DNA from: Rhizobiaceae bacterium
Lineage (GTDB): Bacteria > Pseudomonadota > Alphaproteobacteria > Rhizobiales > Rhizobiaceae
Direction: 5' to 3'
Assembly (NCBI GenBank): GCA_017644105.1
Contig: JAEPMD010000001.1
Coordinates: forward strand, 1 to 64,000
Length of the DNA: 64,000 nt
Shown: one piece after another, positions 46,415-55,880 of the stretch
Numbering within the stretch: the first letter of the stretch is position 1
How the letters are laid out: every line of letters begins with the position of its first letter
Translations under genes and position numbers: made by a program
The notes under the pieces: generated by a model
What the model saw: only the letters and a program-made list of their open reading frames with translations
What the model was told of the DNA's origin: nothing
Database searches by the model: none

Positions 46415-47817
46415 TAACCCAATCCCGCAATTGGAAATTTATGCGACCAGCGTAGCTCAGATTCAAGCCGCGCGGCAAGGCTCAAGAGAAGCTTCTCACA
46501 ACCCATTGGCGTTAATAATTGAACAGGGAGCGGAAGTGCATTTTCATCCTCTCCGAACGGCAAAGTGATGGCCGGAAAACCCGAAATATTTGCAAGGGTT
46601 GCAAGCGGAGCAAACGCTGCCATACGCTCGAAATGCAAATCGATATCGTGGTGATTCATTGGAAAAGAACCAATGGGTTTTGGCGCCCCCGAAAGCATGG
46701 GCATTAACAGGCAATCATAACCATCGAAAACGCGCCAAAGGTCCCGACTGACCAAAACCATCTTGTTCAACAAGTTCCAAAGCTCAACGCCTGAGATTTT
46801 GTGTCCTTTATCCACGGCAGCCTGCGTGATGAGCTCTGTTTTTGAAAAATCCCAATCTGTCGATTGCTCAAACTCGGCTAAATTCGTGGTGATGATGCTT
46901 GAAAAAATTCGCTCGCTATCCTCAATCATCTGGGCGACATCTTCCCATTCCAAAGTCGCAAGCAGATGCCCGTCAGCTTCCAAAGATTTACCTGCAGATA
47001 AAACCGCCTCCAAGCGATCAGGACTTGTTGGGAACCGATCTCCAGTATCAAGCAACATGCCAATACGTAATCTGCGTTCTGTAAATGGAACCTGATCCGC
47101 GTCTGGATAGGGTCCCTTGATATTACCGGACAACGCGTTAAAAATATGTGCGGTATCTCTGACGGTACGGCAGATCGCCAATTCGCTCGCAATGCCGCCA
47201 AGATGATTGGTAAATTGCGGCCCGGATGGAATAGCACCGCGACTGGGTTTTAAACCGACAAGACCACAGCAGGCAGCAGGCACACGAATGGAGCCACCCG
47301 CATCGGTCGCATGGGCAATTGAAACAATACCAGAGGCAACGGCAGCCGCAGCGCCACCTGAAGAGCCACCCGCTGTTAGATCGGGATTAAGTGGATTACG
47401 GCATATCGGACCAACGGCCGGTTCACTTGATAAGGCTAGACCAAATTCAGGGCTTGTTGTCGTGCCAAAAAAACACAGACCAGCCTCACGAAATCTCGCA
47501 GCGAGCTCTGAATCTAGATTATCATTATCCGGCGTGATGCACGACCCCGCTCGAATTGAAAATCCCTTAAACGGACCGCCTAAATCTTTCGCCAAAGTCG
47601 GGACACCGCAAAAGATCTGATAATCTCCAATCGTTCCGCTCTCAAGCTTTTGATCTATATCGTGAGCGCTTTGCAAGCCGTGTTCGCCGGATACATAAAC
47701 AACCGATCCGAGACTTACACTATCTTCGAATTTAGAAAGCGCGGCCGCCATAGCCTCGCTCGCCGAAAGCTCACGCATGCGAATTGCATTTGCAAGCGCA
47801 GTTGCATCTTTATGCAT
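46414..47817 (-). CDS. Amidase (amidase signature family)
   Basis: A 467-residue amidase-signature hydrolase with Ser-cisSer-Lys residues K77, S152/S153 (GGSSGGAAAAVASG) and S176 (ATDAGGSIRVPAACCGLVGLKP), spaced as in known family members. It hydrolyses a C-N amide bond in the cytoplasm. It lies between the BMP binding-protein gene and the ATPase in one transporter operon, pointing to an imported amide or ureide (for example from a heterocycle). The stop overlaps the ATPase start. Confidence 0.92.
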   Translation of the reverse strand: MHKDATALANAIRMRELSASEAMAAALSKFEDSVSLGSVVYVSGEHGLQSAHDIDQKLESGTIGDYQIFCGVPTLAKDLGGPFKGFSIRAGSCITPDNDNLDSELAARFREAGLCFFGTTTSPEFGLALSSEPAVGPICRNPLNPDLTAGGSSGGAAAAVASGIVSIAHATDAGGSIRVPAACCGLVGLKPSRGAIPSGPQFTNHLGGIASELAICRTVRDTAHIFNALSGNIKGPYPDADQVPFTERRLRIGMLLDTGDRFPTSPDRLEAVLSAGKSLEADGHLLATLEWEDVAQMIEDSERIFSSIITTNLAEFEQSTDWDFSKTELITQAAVDKGHKISGVELWNLLNKMVLVSRDLWRVFDGYDCLLMPMLSGAPKPIGSFPMNHHDIDLHFERMAAFAPLATLANISGFPAITLPFGEDENALPLPVQLLTPMGCEKLLLSLAARLESELRWSHKFPIAGLG

Positions 47818-47822
47818 GAAGC

Positions 47823-48818
47823 TTAAGTTGGCTCATCCATATTTTGCGGAACTTCAAAAGTACCCGCTATAATCTGCGCACGAATGCTTTCCATTTCAGC
47901 TTCTATCTCCGCTGGCGCAACACCTTTCACATAGGTGATGTCGCTGCCACCTTCTTTCATCAAACCGTAAGATGTGTAATCGCGGCCAACCGGCTTGCCG
48001 GCTGCAACATCAGCAATGGCTGCATTGAGGATTGGACGGAAATTCCACAGCGCGTTTGCAAAAACTGTGTCTGGATAACGTGACGTATAATCGATCAAAG
48101 ATCCGATCGATTTGATCCCGCGTTCTTTGGCAGCATCAGCGGTGCCAATACGCTCACCGAATAGAATATCCGCACCCGCATCTATTTGCGCTAGACCAGC
48201 TTCGCGCGCTTTTGGCGGATCAAAGAATGTGCCGATAAATGTTGTAAGATGCTTGGCCTCTGGGTTAACCGCCTTTACGCCTTCGGCAAATGCATTAATC
48301 AACATATTAACTTCTGGGATAGGGATCGCGCCGACGGACCCAACAATGTTGGATTTCGTCATTTTACCTGCGAGCATGCCAGCGAGGTAGGCGCCATCAA
48401 AATTCCATGTGCCGAAGGTTCCGAAATTATCGCCTGAGAATGTGCCACTGGACCCCATGACAAACGCTGTCTCCGGATAATCGGCTGCAACCGTGCGTGC
48501 TTGTCTTTCAACCGGGAACGTTTCGCCGATAATCAATTTCGCACCTTGTTCAGCATATTCGCTCATCGCACGCGGATAATCTGTGCCGGATACACCTTCT
48601 GAGAAGACATATTCAATCACACCTTCAGCAGCTGCGTCTTGGAGCGCTTTATGCAAAACAGAGTTCCATGCATTCTCAACTGGAGAACCATGAATACCTG
48701 CAACTTTCATCGGACCCATTGCACGCGCGCTCGGGATGATTGCGCTCGCACCAAGTGCCAAACCAGACGCCAATACCGTCCGCCGAGACAAGTGAATTTT
48801 GTTGTTATTTTTAGCCAT
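47823..48818 (-). CDS. BMP-family ABC transporter substrate-binding protein (PnrA/Med-like)
   Basis: A 331-residue periplasmic protein with a Tat-like signal (SRRTVLASGLALGASAIIPS, after KIHL). The mature part has the BMP layout: KVAGIHGSPVENAWNSVLHKALQDA, YAEQGAKLIIGETF, GTWNFDGAYLAGMLAGKMTKSN and DYTSRYPDT. BMP proteins bind nucleosides, nucleobases or similar rings. First gene of the operon, 5 bp from the amidase. No stem-loop follows, unlike other binding-protein genes here. Confidence 0.93.
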   Translation of the reverse strand: MAKNNNKIHLSRRTVLASGLALGASAIIPSARAMGPMKVAGIHGSPVENAWNSVLHKALQDAAAEGVIEYVFSEGVSGTDYPRAMSEYAEQGAKLIIGETFPVERQARTVAADYPETAFVMGSSGTFSGDNFGTFGTWNFDGAYLAGMLAGKMTKSNIVGSVGAIPIPEVNMLINAFAEGVKAVNPEAKHLTTFIGTFFDPPKAREAGLAQIDAGADILFGERIGTADAAKERGIKSIGSLIDYTSRYPDTVFANALWNFRPILNAAIADVAAGKPVGRDYTSYGLMKEGGSDITYVKGVAPAEIEAEMESIRAQIIAGTFEVPQNMDEPT

Positions 48819-48849
48819 AAAGCTGCTCCTTTTTTTCTAGATTAGAGTG

Positions 48850-48878
48850 AGACTATGGTTTGACTAAATTAGTGTCAA
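48850..48878 (-). promoter_or_regulatory. Candidate sigma-70 promoter of the BMP-amidase-deaminase operon
   Basis: On the minus strand TTGACA (48878-48873) and TAGTCT (48855-48850) are 17 bp apart, about 35-55 bp before the BMP gene start. An imperfect TTGAC/GTCAA dyad overlaps the -35 side. Confidence 0.5.
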
Positions 48879-48946
48879 GTTGTTTTGCTGCTCATTTTTT
48901 GACCATTTTTACCGTAGATCCCGCAGTTTTTTCTGATCAGAAATCA

Positions 48947-49807
48947 TCAGCCTAATTCAAAAGTTGTAATGCCAAAAATCTTTTCAATTTTAACGCTTTT
49001 GGGTGTACCACAATACATTCGTGCTGTTGTGAAAACCGGTTCAAGTTCAAACTGTTCTGCGAGAGCAACAGCGTCATGATTTGGTTCCGGCACATCCAAA
49101 ATGATGACAGATTGCTCTGGAATTTCATTGATTAATCCACCAACCAATTCCTGCGCAATCATAGCATCATCCGCAAATAAGGGCCCTGTTTTAAACCCCT
49201 CCACGCATTTGCGAATGGCGCCAAAACCAACAATTTTCTCATCATGAATAGCTACTTTGCTTTGCCGATATTCCGATGCTGCGCCAGTGAGCCAAAAACG
49301 CAGAAAATCGTCTCGCGCAACGCCAAAACATTCACGATCAAGTTTGAAAATCTGTTCATAATCATCGGGCAAGATAGATCTGATCTGAATTTCAGGCGCG
49401 GGTTTTAACATGGATGAAAGATCAGGTGCCGCACCTTGAAAACGGGTATTTTTGTAAGCATAGGAAAATCCGCTTTTGCGATAATTATCCTGCTGTTCGA
49501 CAACGCCATCCAAACCGATCGTTCGGCCTTTGAGATAGTCCATACCAGCATTCCAAATCTGAAGACCTAAACCTTGGCCTCGAAATTTTGGCGCAACAAT
49601 ATAGAACCCTAAAAACCCATAGTCATTGTCATATTTAACAACCGAAATAAACCCGACAATTTCGCCATCAATGATCCCAATGAGAAACCCATCTGGATCG
49701 GCTTTGAAAAAAGCCTCGAGATCTTTCAGTCCTGGGTTCCAACCTTCATTGGTCGCCCATCGAACGGCGGTTTGAAACTCAGATTGTGTCGCTGATCGAA
49801 TATCCAT
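48947..49807 (-). CDS. GNAT family N-acetyltransferase with second acetyltransferase-like domain
   Basis: A 286-residue protein: an N-terminal GNAT domain (residues 1-130) with the acetyl-CoA motif APKFRGQGLGLQIWNAGMDY, and a C-terminal Acetyltransf_18-like domain (about 135-280). Such two-domain GNATs acetylate amines or unknown metabolites. It follows the amino acid transporter operon after a hairpin and precedes the BMP operon, with its own start at 49807. Substrate unknown. Confidence 0.9.
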   Translation of the reverse strand: MDIRSATQSEFQTAVRWATNEGWNPGLKDLEAFFKADPDGFLIGIIDGEIVGFISVVKYDNDYGFLGFYIVAPKFRGQGLGLQIWNAGMDYLKGRTIGLDGVVEQQDNYRKSGFSYAYKNTRFQGAAPDLSSMLKPAPEIQIRSILPDDYEQIFKLDRECFGVARDDFLRFWLTGAASEYRQSKVAIHDEKIVGFGAIRKCVEGFKTGPLFADDAMIAQELVGGLINEIPEQSVIILDVPEPNHDAVALAEQFELEPVFTTARMYCGTPKSVKIEKIFGITTFELG

Positions 49808-49824
49808 GGGATGGTATCAAATAT

Positions 49825-49852
49825 AAAGCCCCAAGCGATGGCAAGGGGCTTT
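49825..49852. terminator. Stem-loop after the polar amino acid binding-protein gene
   Basis: AAAGCCCC (49825-49832) pairs with GGGGCTTT (49845-49852), loop 12 nt, between the binding-protein stop and the GNAT start on the minus strand. A short T-containing tail follows, so it may be a weak terminator. Confidence 0.6.
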
Positions 49853-49860
49853 TACAAAGT

Positions 49861-50658
49861 TTATAGGCTTGGCAAAGGTGGGAGCTTCTGGCCCAACCAC
49901 TTCTCAGACATGGTATTCAGATCACCACCAAGCTTCTTATGCAGAATAAACACATTCACCCATTGCAGCAGATCAATATCGCCCTTTTTGAGACCAATAA
50001 AGGCAGGCGATTCTTTGATGATGAACTTTGTTTCAACAGAAAGGTCAGGATTATCTGCAGATAATTTGGCAGCAACAGTATTGCCTGTGACAAGCACATC
50101 AACCTGGCCAGAAATATAAGCTGAGAGTGTTGCAGCATTATCGCCAAAACGAATGATCTCTGTGCCTTCTGGCGCAGCGTCTGTGATTTCTAAGTCCTCA
50201 AGCGTACCACCTGTTAGACCAACTTTCTTGCCAGCGAGATCAGCAACCGACGAAATCACCATATCAGCGCTTGCAAAGGCACCAGAGAAGAAAGGTGCAT
50301 AAGCTGAGGAGAACCAGATTGATTTTGCTCGGGAAGGATTTGCACCCATGGATGAGATCACAAGATCAACCTTGTCCGTTTCCAAAAATGGAATACGTTG
50401 CTTGGATGTTACAGGCACCAATTCAAGCTCGACGCCGAGATCTTTAGCGATCAATTTGGCGACATCCACATCATAGCCTTCATATTCACCTTCAGCGCCT
50501 AAAGAGCCAAAAGGTGGGAAGTTTTCAGGGATCGCAATTTTGATCGTACCGGCAGATAAGATGTCTGAAAGTTCAGCATTGGCTGGGCCAATATGACCAA
50601 TTGTGCTCACTGCGATGATCGCAGCGGCTGATAAAATAAGCTTTAGTTTTTTGAACAT
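49861..50658 (-). CDS. Polar amino acid ABC transporter substrate-binding protein
   Basis: A 265-residue family 3 binding protein: signal peptide (MFKKLKLILSAAAIIAVSTI, cut after NAE) then GTIKIAIPENFPPFGSLGAEGEYEGYDVDVAKLIAKDLG. RIPFLETDKVDLVISSMG is the usual central block. AAGGAG precedes the ATG at 50658; the longer frame start is rejected. It is last in the operon. The ligand is probably an amino acid or carbamoylated amino acid, given the racemase gene nearby (inference). Confidence 0.93.
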   Translation of the reverse strand: MFKKLKLILSAAAIIAVSTIGHIGPANAELSDILSAGTIKIAIPENFPPFGSLGAEGEYEGYDVDVAKLIAKDLGVELELVPVTSKQRIPFLETDKVDLVISSMGANPSRAKSIWFSSAYAPFFSGAFASADMVISSVADLAGKKVGLTGGTLEDLEITDAAPEGTEIIRFGDNAATLSAYISGQVDVLVTGNTVAAKLSADNPDLSVETKFIIKESPAFIGLKKGDIDLLQWVNVFILHKKLGGDLNTMSEKWLGQKLPPLPSL

Positions 50659-50678
50659 AGGTAACTCCTTTGGTTGAA

Positions 50679-51383
50679 TTAGGTTTTGGATGGATTGCCG
50701 CGATTTGCTTGACCGGCCTTTTTCTCCAAGCGGCGCGCGAGCTGCGCAAGCGGATAGCAAAGGCCGAAATAAATAAGTGCCATGAGAGGAAAGATGATGA
50801 AGGGTTCCGTGCCATCAACGGGTGAATTTGCCCAGCGTTTGCCGATGGCCATCAAATCACGAAAGCCGATAATATAAGCAAGCGAAGTCGCCTTGATGAT
50901 CTGCACCATAAAGCCCACTGTGGGCGGAATGGAAATTTTAAAAGCTTGCGGAAGAATAATCAGGCGAAGGGTTCTAAAAAACTTAAAGCCAAGCGCCTTG
51001 CCTCCTTCCCATTGACCGACGGGAAGCGATTGGATCGCACCGCGCCACACATCAGCAATATAGGCACTGGCATAAAGCGTCAGTGCGGTGCTCGCCGCAA
51101 ACCATGGATCAACATCAACATCTAACAATCTGGGTGCTCCCAAGCCAAACAGAAAGAGCAGCATCAAAAGCGGGGTCGATTGAAAAAGCCAGATATAGCC
51201 GATGGCAATCTTACAAATACGTTTATCGGGCGAGATGCGCATCAACGTAATAAAAAGCGCCATAATTCCGCCACCAACAAAGGCAATCAGCGAGAGATAG
51301 ATCGTATATTGCGTAGCTTCAATCAGCTGGAAAAGCACAATGCCATAGGGCTTCCCATAGGCCGTAATAAAGATCTCTTTCAT
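50679..51383 (-). CDS. Polar amino acid ABC transporter permease (HisM/GlnP type)
   Basis: A 234-residue inner-membrane protein with three to five helices and the EAA-type loop GGKALGFKFFRTLRLIILPQAF. The start overlaps the previous permease stop (ATGA). Together they form a heterodimeric importer channel; an ATPase gene of the GlnQ/HisP type is missing nearby. Confidence 0.92.
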   Translation of the reverse strand: MKEIFITAYGKPYGIVLFQLIEATQYTIYLSLIAFVGGGIMALFITLMRISPDKRICKIAIGYIWLFQSTPLLMLLFLFGLGAPRLLDVDVDPWFAASTALTLYASAYIADVWRGAIQSLPVGQWEGGKALGFKFFRTLRLIILPQAFKISIPPTVGFMVQIIKATSLAYIIGFRDLMAIGKRWANSPVDGTEPFIIFPLMALIYFGLCYPLAQLARRLEKKAGQANRGNPSKT

Positions 51384-52057
51384 CGCGACGCCTTCCATGG
51401 AAAGAGTTTTCCATCGAGCCACGCAAGCGCTGCCTTAAAGCTCACAGCGATACCGATGTAAAGGCAGGTTAAGGTGATGAAAACTTCAAAGGATCTAAAC
51501 GTACGGCTATCGATGAAGAGCCCAGCATAGGTGAGATCACGCACACCTATTTCGGAGATGATTCCCGTTGTGAGAAACAAGAAGATAAATTGACTGTTGA
51601 GTGACGGAAAGCTTACTGCAATCGCTTGTGGGAACAAAACTTTCCAGAAAGTCGTTCTTGGGGGCAGACCCAATGAGGCTGCCGCTTCATTTTGGTGATG
51701 CGAGATGGATTGGAAACTTGATCGCAAAATTTCGGCAAAATAGCCTGAGAAATTCAACGTCAAAGCCAATACCGCATGGGCCCAAAATGGCCATTCATAT
51801 CCGAACAAAAGCGGCAGACCAAAGGCGACGAAAAACAGCTGCACAATCAGCGGCGTGTTGCGGATAAATTCGACATAGGCGGTGGAGAAATATTTAATCA
51901 CCGGGACATTCCAATACCGGCTTAACGCTAGAAATGTTGCGAGTACAAACCCGAAAATGCCGGCAAGTATCGTGATAAAAATACTCGTGCCAACGCCTTC
52001 GGCTAGCAGAAAAAGATAATCAGGCTCTCGGTATATCTCAAAGAAGCGAAGTTCCAT
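51380..52057 (-). CDS. Polar amino acid ABC transporter permease (HisQ type)
   Basis: A 225-residue inner-membrane protein with a HisQ-like EAA loop (NEAAASLGLPPRTTFWKVLF) and NTPLIVQLFFVAFGLP near the second helix. It shares one base with the racemase stop, so it is coupled to it. Confidence 0.92.
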   Translation of the reverse strand: MELRFFEIYREPDYLFLLAEGVGTSIFITILAGIFGFVLATFLALSRYWNVPVIKYFSTAYVEFIRNTPLIVQLFFVAFGLPLLFGYEWPFWAHAVLALTLNFSGYFAEILRSSFQSISHHQNEAAASLGLPPRTTFWKVLFPQAIAVSFPSLNSQFIFLFLTTGIISEIGVRDLTYAGLFIDSRTFRSFEVFITLTCLYIGIAVSFKAALAWLDGKLFPWKASR

Positions 52058-52746
52058 CAGCTTGCACTTTTCAAATGAGAATTGTCAGCAGATCCTACCC
52101 TGTAATGGCGGGTCAATTCACATAACTGCACCGCCGCCTGCACACCATCAATCACTGGCTTGCCAAATTCTTGGGTCAGCTCTTCCGCCATCTTGGCCAT
52201 GCCGGCACATCCCAAGACCACACAATCAATTTGATCTTCTTCAAATGCGCGGGCAATTTCATCGCGTAGAATTTTCTTGGTGGCGTCGTTCTCAGTTTCC
52301 AAATCCAAAACAGGAATGCCCGACGCTCTGACTTTTGCGCATCGATTAGTAAAACCATAGTTTTTAATATTTTCTTCAATCACTGGGACAGACACATCAA
52401 GTGTTGTCACGACAGAGAATTTCGATCCCAACAACATCGCGATTTGAAATGACGCCTCACCAATCCCAATCACCGGCATTTTGGCGCGCGCACGCAATGT
52501 CATCAGACCTGTATCATCAAAGCAGGCAATGATAACCGCATCCTGTCCTTCACTCTGATTTTCAAAAACATCAAACAAACCAGGTAGTGCAGCTTTTCCA
52601 TCCTCCGCTCCTTGAATAGATGCGGGTCCACTTTGCGGGTTTACAGCAACAATCTTTGTATTTGACGACGCCGCTTCTTTTGCCGCCAAACCGATCGATT
52701 GCGTCATAGAGGCAGTGCTATTGGGATTGATCACGAGAATATCCAT
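52057..52746 (-). CDS. Aspartate/glutamate/hydantoin racemase family protein
   Basis: A 229-residue cofactor-independent racemase of the Asp/Glu/hydantoin family. It opens MDILVINPNSTASMT as hydantoin racemases do, and carries the two catalytic Cys regions IIACFDDTG (near 76) and VVLGCAGMAK (near 184). It interconverts D- and L-forms of an amino acid or hydantoin. It is set between two transporter gene sets in one operon, suggesting uptake of a chiral hydantoin or N-carbamoyl-type compound. The matching hydrolase is not adjacent (a HyuAB-type protein lies far upstream). Confidence 0.9.
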   Translation of the reverse strand: MDILVINPNSTASMTQSIGLAAKEAASSNTKIVAVNPQSGPASIQGAEDGKAALPGLFDVFENQSEGQDAVIIACFDDTGLMTLRARAKMPVIGIGEASFQIAMLLGSKFSVVTTLDVSVPVIEENIKNYGFTNRCAKVRASGIPVLDLETENDATKKILRDEIARAFEEDQIDCVVLGCAGMAKMAEELTQEFGKPVIDGVQAAVQLCELTRHYRVGSADNSHLKSAS

Positions 52747-52749
52747 CGC

Positions 52750-53589
52750 CTAGACCATCCCGCTATGCGCATCAGAACCGAGGCGCTTCTTGCGTCGTTG
52801 CAAGTATATCGCAACGCCCAGAAACACACCGATGACGATGAAAGAAAAAACAGTTGTTAGTGTACCAAGCGCGTAAAGAACAGGCGTTGTCACATTCGTT
52901 GTCATGCCAAAAATTTCGAGTGGCAATGTATTGTAAGATCCTGCCGTCAAAAGTGTTCTGGCAAATTCATCATAAGACAATGTGAAGCCAAACAACGCCA
53001 CGCCGATCAGACTTGGTCCGATGATCGGTAAAACAACAAAACGGATGGTTTGCCATGGAGTAGCACCAAGGTCACGGGCAGCTTCTTCATAAGATTTATC
53101 AAACCGGTTAAACACCGCAAACATGATCAAAAGGCCAAAGGGCAATGTCCAAGTGAGTTGCGAACCCAACCCTGATGTTGACCAATGAACATCCCAACCC
53201 AACTGATTGAAGATCAAGCCGACGCCGAGCGAGATCAAAATCGATGGAATGATCAAACTGGTAATGACGAGATAAAAGATAAATCCAGAACCGATAAACT
53301 TCTTACGAAACGCCAGCCCACCCATGACGGAGACAACAACTGTGATCACCATCACCATAAAGCCAAGCGCAAAGGAACGGCTGAAGGATCCCCAAATATC
53401 GCCAACGGCTTGTTGTTCAAATAGATTATAGAACCAGTGGAAAGACATGCCGTTCATCGGAAAGGTCAGCCCGCCATTTGGCCCCTGAAGAGACAATATT
53501 CCAATGGTAATCGTCGGGCCGTAGAGAAAGAGAATAAACAGCGCAAATACAAAGCTTAAAACATAAAAGGAAAGGCTTCGACGCTCCAT
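52750..53589 (-). CDS. Spermidine/putrescine-type ABC transporter permease (PotC-like)
   Basis: A 279-residue membrane protein with six helices and the EAA loop YEEAARDLGATPWQTIRFVVLP. It pairs with the PotB-like permease one base upstream. The PotC type imports polyamines or related cationic compounds. Confidence 0.93.
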   Translation of the reverse strand: MERRSLSFYVLSFVFALFILFLYGPTITIGILSLQGPNGGLTFPMNGMSFHWFYNLFEQQAVGDIWGSFSRSFALGFMVMVITVVVSVMGGLAFRKKFIGSGFIFYLVITSLIIPSILISLGVGLIFNQLGWDVHWSTSGLGSQLTWTLPFGLLIMFAVFNRFDKSYEEAARDLGATPWQTIRFVVLPIIGPSLIGVALFGFTLSYDEFARTLLTAGSYNTLPLEIFGMTTNVTTPVLYALGTLTTVFSFIVIGVFLGVAIYLQRRKKRLGSDAHSGMV

Positions 53590-53590
53590 A

Positions 53591-54457
53591 TCAAAGCTCC
53601 TTCCGAATATTTACAAATCTCAACATGATCCCAATTGTGATCAAGACAGTAAGAAGCAGAACAACGGCTGTCGCGCTTGCAGACGGATATTGCAACAGAC
53701 CCACATCATTGGAGATGAGGCGTCCGACATTTGCCGATTGAGACCCGCTCATAAAGCGCACAGTGATAAAGTCACCCATAACCAGTGTCACAACGAAAAT
53801 TGAACCAATCATGATCCCTGGCTTACAAAGCGGGATGATGACATTGACCAAGGTTTGAAAACCATTGGCGCCGGCATCTCGTGCGGCTTCCAAAAGGGAA
53901 TGGTCAATTCGCATCATGGTGTTGAAGATCGGCACCACCATGAACAAGGTATAAAGATGGACAAAGGCGAGGATCACCGCGAAATCTGAAAACAAAAGCC
54001 ATTCAACCGGCTCGCTGATTAATCCAAGCTGGATCAAAGTTTCATTCGCAATGCCATTGCGGCCCAAAAACGGGATCCATGAAATCATACGGATGATATT
54101 GGATGTCCAAAATGGGATCGTGCACAATAAAAACAGCGCGATCTGCCAAGTCAGACTTTTAATATGGAAGGCCAAATAATAGGCGACCGTAAAGCCCAAT
54201 ATGAGCGTGATCGCCCAAGTGATGAAGGCATACATAAAGGTTTTGAGAAAAACCGTATAGGTCACGGAAGAGGAGAACAAAAACTCGTAATTATCCCACT
54301 GAAATGCCGGATAAATTGAAAACTCTGTCGCACCCCAAAAACTCACAATCACAATCATGATAATCGGGCAGATGAGAAAGAACACCAGAACCAGCGATAA
54401 TGGCGAAGCAAGCGCCCAACCGCTCAGATTACTCCTCTGTGCAAAAAACCTAAACAT
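53591..54457 (-). CDS. Spermidine/putrescine-type ABC transporter permease (PotB-like)
   Basis: A 288-residue membrane protein with six helices (first LSLVLVFFLICPIIMIVIVSF) and the EAA-type loop LLEAARDAGANGFQTLVNVIIPL. The ATG at 54457 is chosen; the frame reaches 54649, but that part would run through the stem-loop and into the binding-protein gene. Confidence 0.93.
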   Translation of the reverse strand: MFRFFAQRSNLSGWALASPLSLVLVFFLICPIIMIVIVSFWGATEFSIYPAFQWDNYEFLFSSSVTYTVFLKTFMYAFITWAITLILGFTVAYYLAFHIKSLTWQIALFLLCTIPFWTSNIIRMISWIPFLGRNGIANETLIQLGLISEPVEWLLFSDFAVILAFVHLYTLFMVVPIFNTMMRIDHSLLEAARDAGANGFQTLVNVIIPLCKPGIMIGSIFVVTLVMGDFITVRFMSGSQSANVGRLISNDVGLLQYPSASATAVVLLLTVLITIGIMLRFVNIRKEL

Positions 54458-54491
54458 TATTGGTTTGATCCAAATCCATGAATTGAAGATT

Positions 54492-54522
54492 GTCGGCTCC
54501 GCATGAATTTTGCGGAGCCGAC
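54492..54522. other. Intercistronic stem-loop after the PotD-like gene
   Basis: GTCGGCTCCGCA (54492-54503) pairs perfectly with TGCGGAGCCGAC (54511-54522), 12 bp, 7-nt loop, no T-run on the minus strand. It would block 3' decay of the binding-protein mRNA or attenuate transcription into the permeases. Confidence 0.8.
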
Positions 54523-54530
54523 CCATTACA

Positions 54531-55823
54531 TTAAGCGGCGATAAATTCGTTCCACTTGCGAACCATATATTGGTTCTCATCCATGACAGAGTTCCAGCAA
54601 GCAACGGCGCCCATGCGGTCGATAAACGAGCCGCCGTCACGCACAGCACCGGCTTTTTCCATCACAACACCCTGCGGGTTCACAATGTCGCCTTGCGCTG
54701 GCTTGCCTTCATACCAGAAGCCCCACTCGTCATCAGACATGAAGTTTTTCGATGTTTCAGGTACAGCTGAATAGTAACCTTGACGCATTAGGTAACCGCC
54801 GACCCAACCGGAGAGATACCAGTTGATATATTCGTAAGCAGCTTCCAATTCGAGGCCCGACAAGTTGGCCGACAAACCAAGACCACCACCCCATGAGCGG
54901 TAACCTTCTTTTAGCGGCTGATAGACACATGGAATGCCTTTTGAGCGCACAGCTGTGATCGCAGGTGACCACATAGATTGGATAACAACTTCACCAGACG
55001 CCATAAGGTTGACGGATTCATCAAATGATTTCCAGAATGCGCGGAACTGACCGGCTTTTTTCGCTTCAGTGAAGATCTTGAATGTCATATCAATTTCTTC
55101 TTTGGTCATGTTGCCCTTGTCGCCATATTTGTAATCGCCAAGCGCTTCAACAACCATGGCCATATCCATGATGCCGATGGAAGAAATGTCGAGAATAGAT
55201 GCTTTGCCTTTAAACTCTGGGTTCAGCAATTCAGCCCATGTGTCAATTGGACGGTTGATCAAATCAGGGCGAATACCAAGCGTATCAGCGTTGTAAATGG
55301 TTGGGATTAGTGTCATCCAACCGGTTTGTTCTTTGGCGAATTCTTTACCATTGACGCTGTCAGTGAAACCTATTGTATGAGGCGCTGTTCCCTGCGCAAT
55401 TTCACTTGTTGGAGTCAATTTACCTGAAGTAAATGTGCCTGCGATCTTGTCATAATTTTTGATCTTGGACACATCCATGGCCTGAAGGTTGCCCGTTGGC
55501 CAAACCTTCTTACAAATCCAGTACTCGATGTCCGCAATGTCAAAACTTTTTGGCTGCGTAGCGGCACGTTGTGTTACGCTGTCACTATCAAGCGCTGTCA
55601 TTTCAAGCGTGAAACCTAGATCTTCTTTCACTTTCACAGCCACATCATTCAAGTTGGAAACGCCGGTACCAAATTGGCGAAGCGTGACGTTCTTGATATT
55701 CTGTGCCCAAATTGTTGGGAAACCAGTAATAGCACCTGAGCCTATGGCTGCACCTGCCGTCGCTGCTGTTCCCTTCAAAAGTGACCGTCTTGATAGACCC
55801 TTTTTCTTGTTATCTGTTGTCAT
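54531..55823 (-). CDS. Extracellular substrate-binding protein (PotD-type, Tat signal)
   Basis: A 430-residue family 1/PotD-like binding protein with a twin-arginine signal (LSRRSLLKGTAATAGAAIGS). The mature part has TFKIFTEAKKAGQFRAFWKS and GGGLGLSANLSGLELEAAYEYI. A Tat signal implies folding with a cofactor or in the cytoplasm before export. AGAAGGA precedes the ATG at 55823. The ligand is likely a polyamine-like or cyclic amino compound rather than certain spermidine. Confidence 0.9.
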   Translation of the reverse strand: MTTDNKKKGLSRRSLLKGTAATAGAAIGSGAITGFPTIWAQNIKNVTLRQFGTGVSNLNDVAVKVKEDLGFTLEMTALDSDSVTQRAATQPKSFDIADIEYWICKKVWPTGNLQAMDVSKIKNYDKIAGTFTSGKLTPTSEIAQGTAPHTIGFTDSVNGKEFAKEQTGWMTLIPTIYNADTLGIRPDLINRPIDTWAELLNPEFKGKASILDISSIGIMDMAMVVEALGDYKYGDKGNMTKEEIDMTFKIFTEAKKAGQFRAFWKSFDESVNLMASGEVVIQSMWSPAITAVRSKGIPCVYQPLKEGYRSWGGGLGLSANLSGLELEAAYEYINWYLSGWVGGYLMRQGYYSAVPETSKNFMSDDEWGFWYEGKPAQGDIVNPQGVVMEKAGAVRDGGSFIDRMGAVACWNSVMDENQYMVRKWNEFIAA

Positions 55824-55880
55824 GTTCGTTCCTTCTTTTGTTTTAGTTTTGACCTTCAACTCCTAAGGCCTGGTCTTCAC

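Noticed and set aside
54458-54649. 64-residue extension of the PotB-like permease
   Set aside because: It runs through the stem-loop and the end of the binding-protein gene; membrane-protein sequence starts after 54457.
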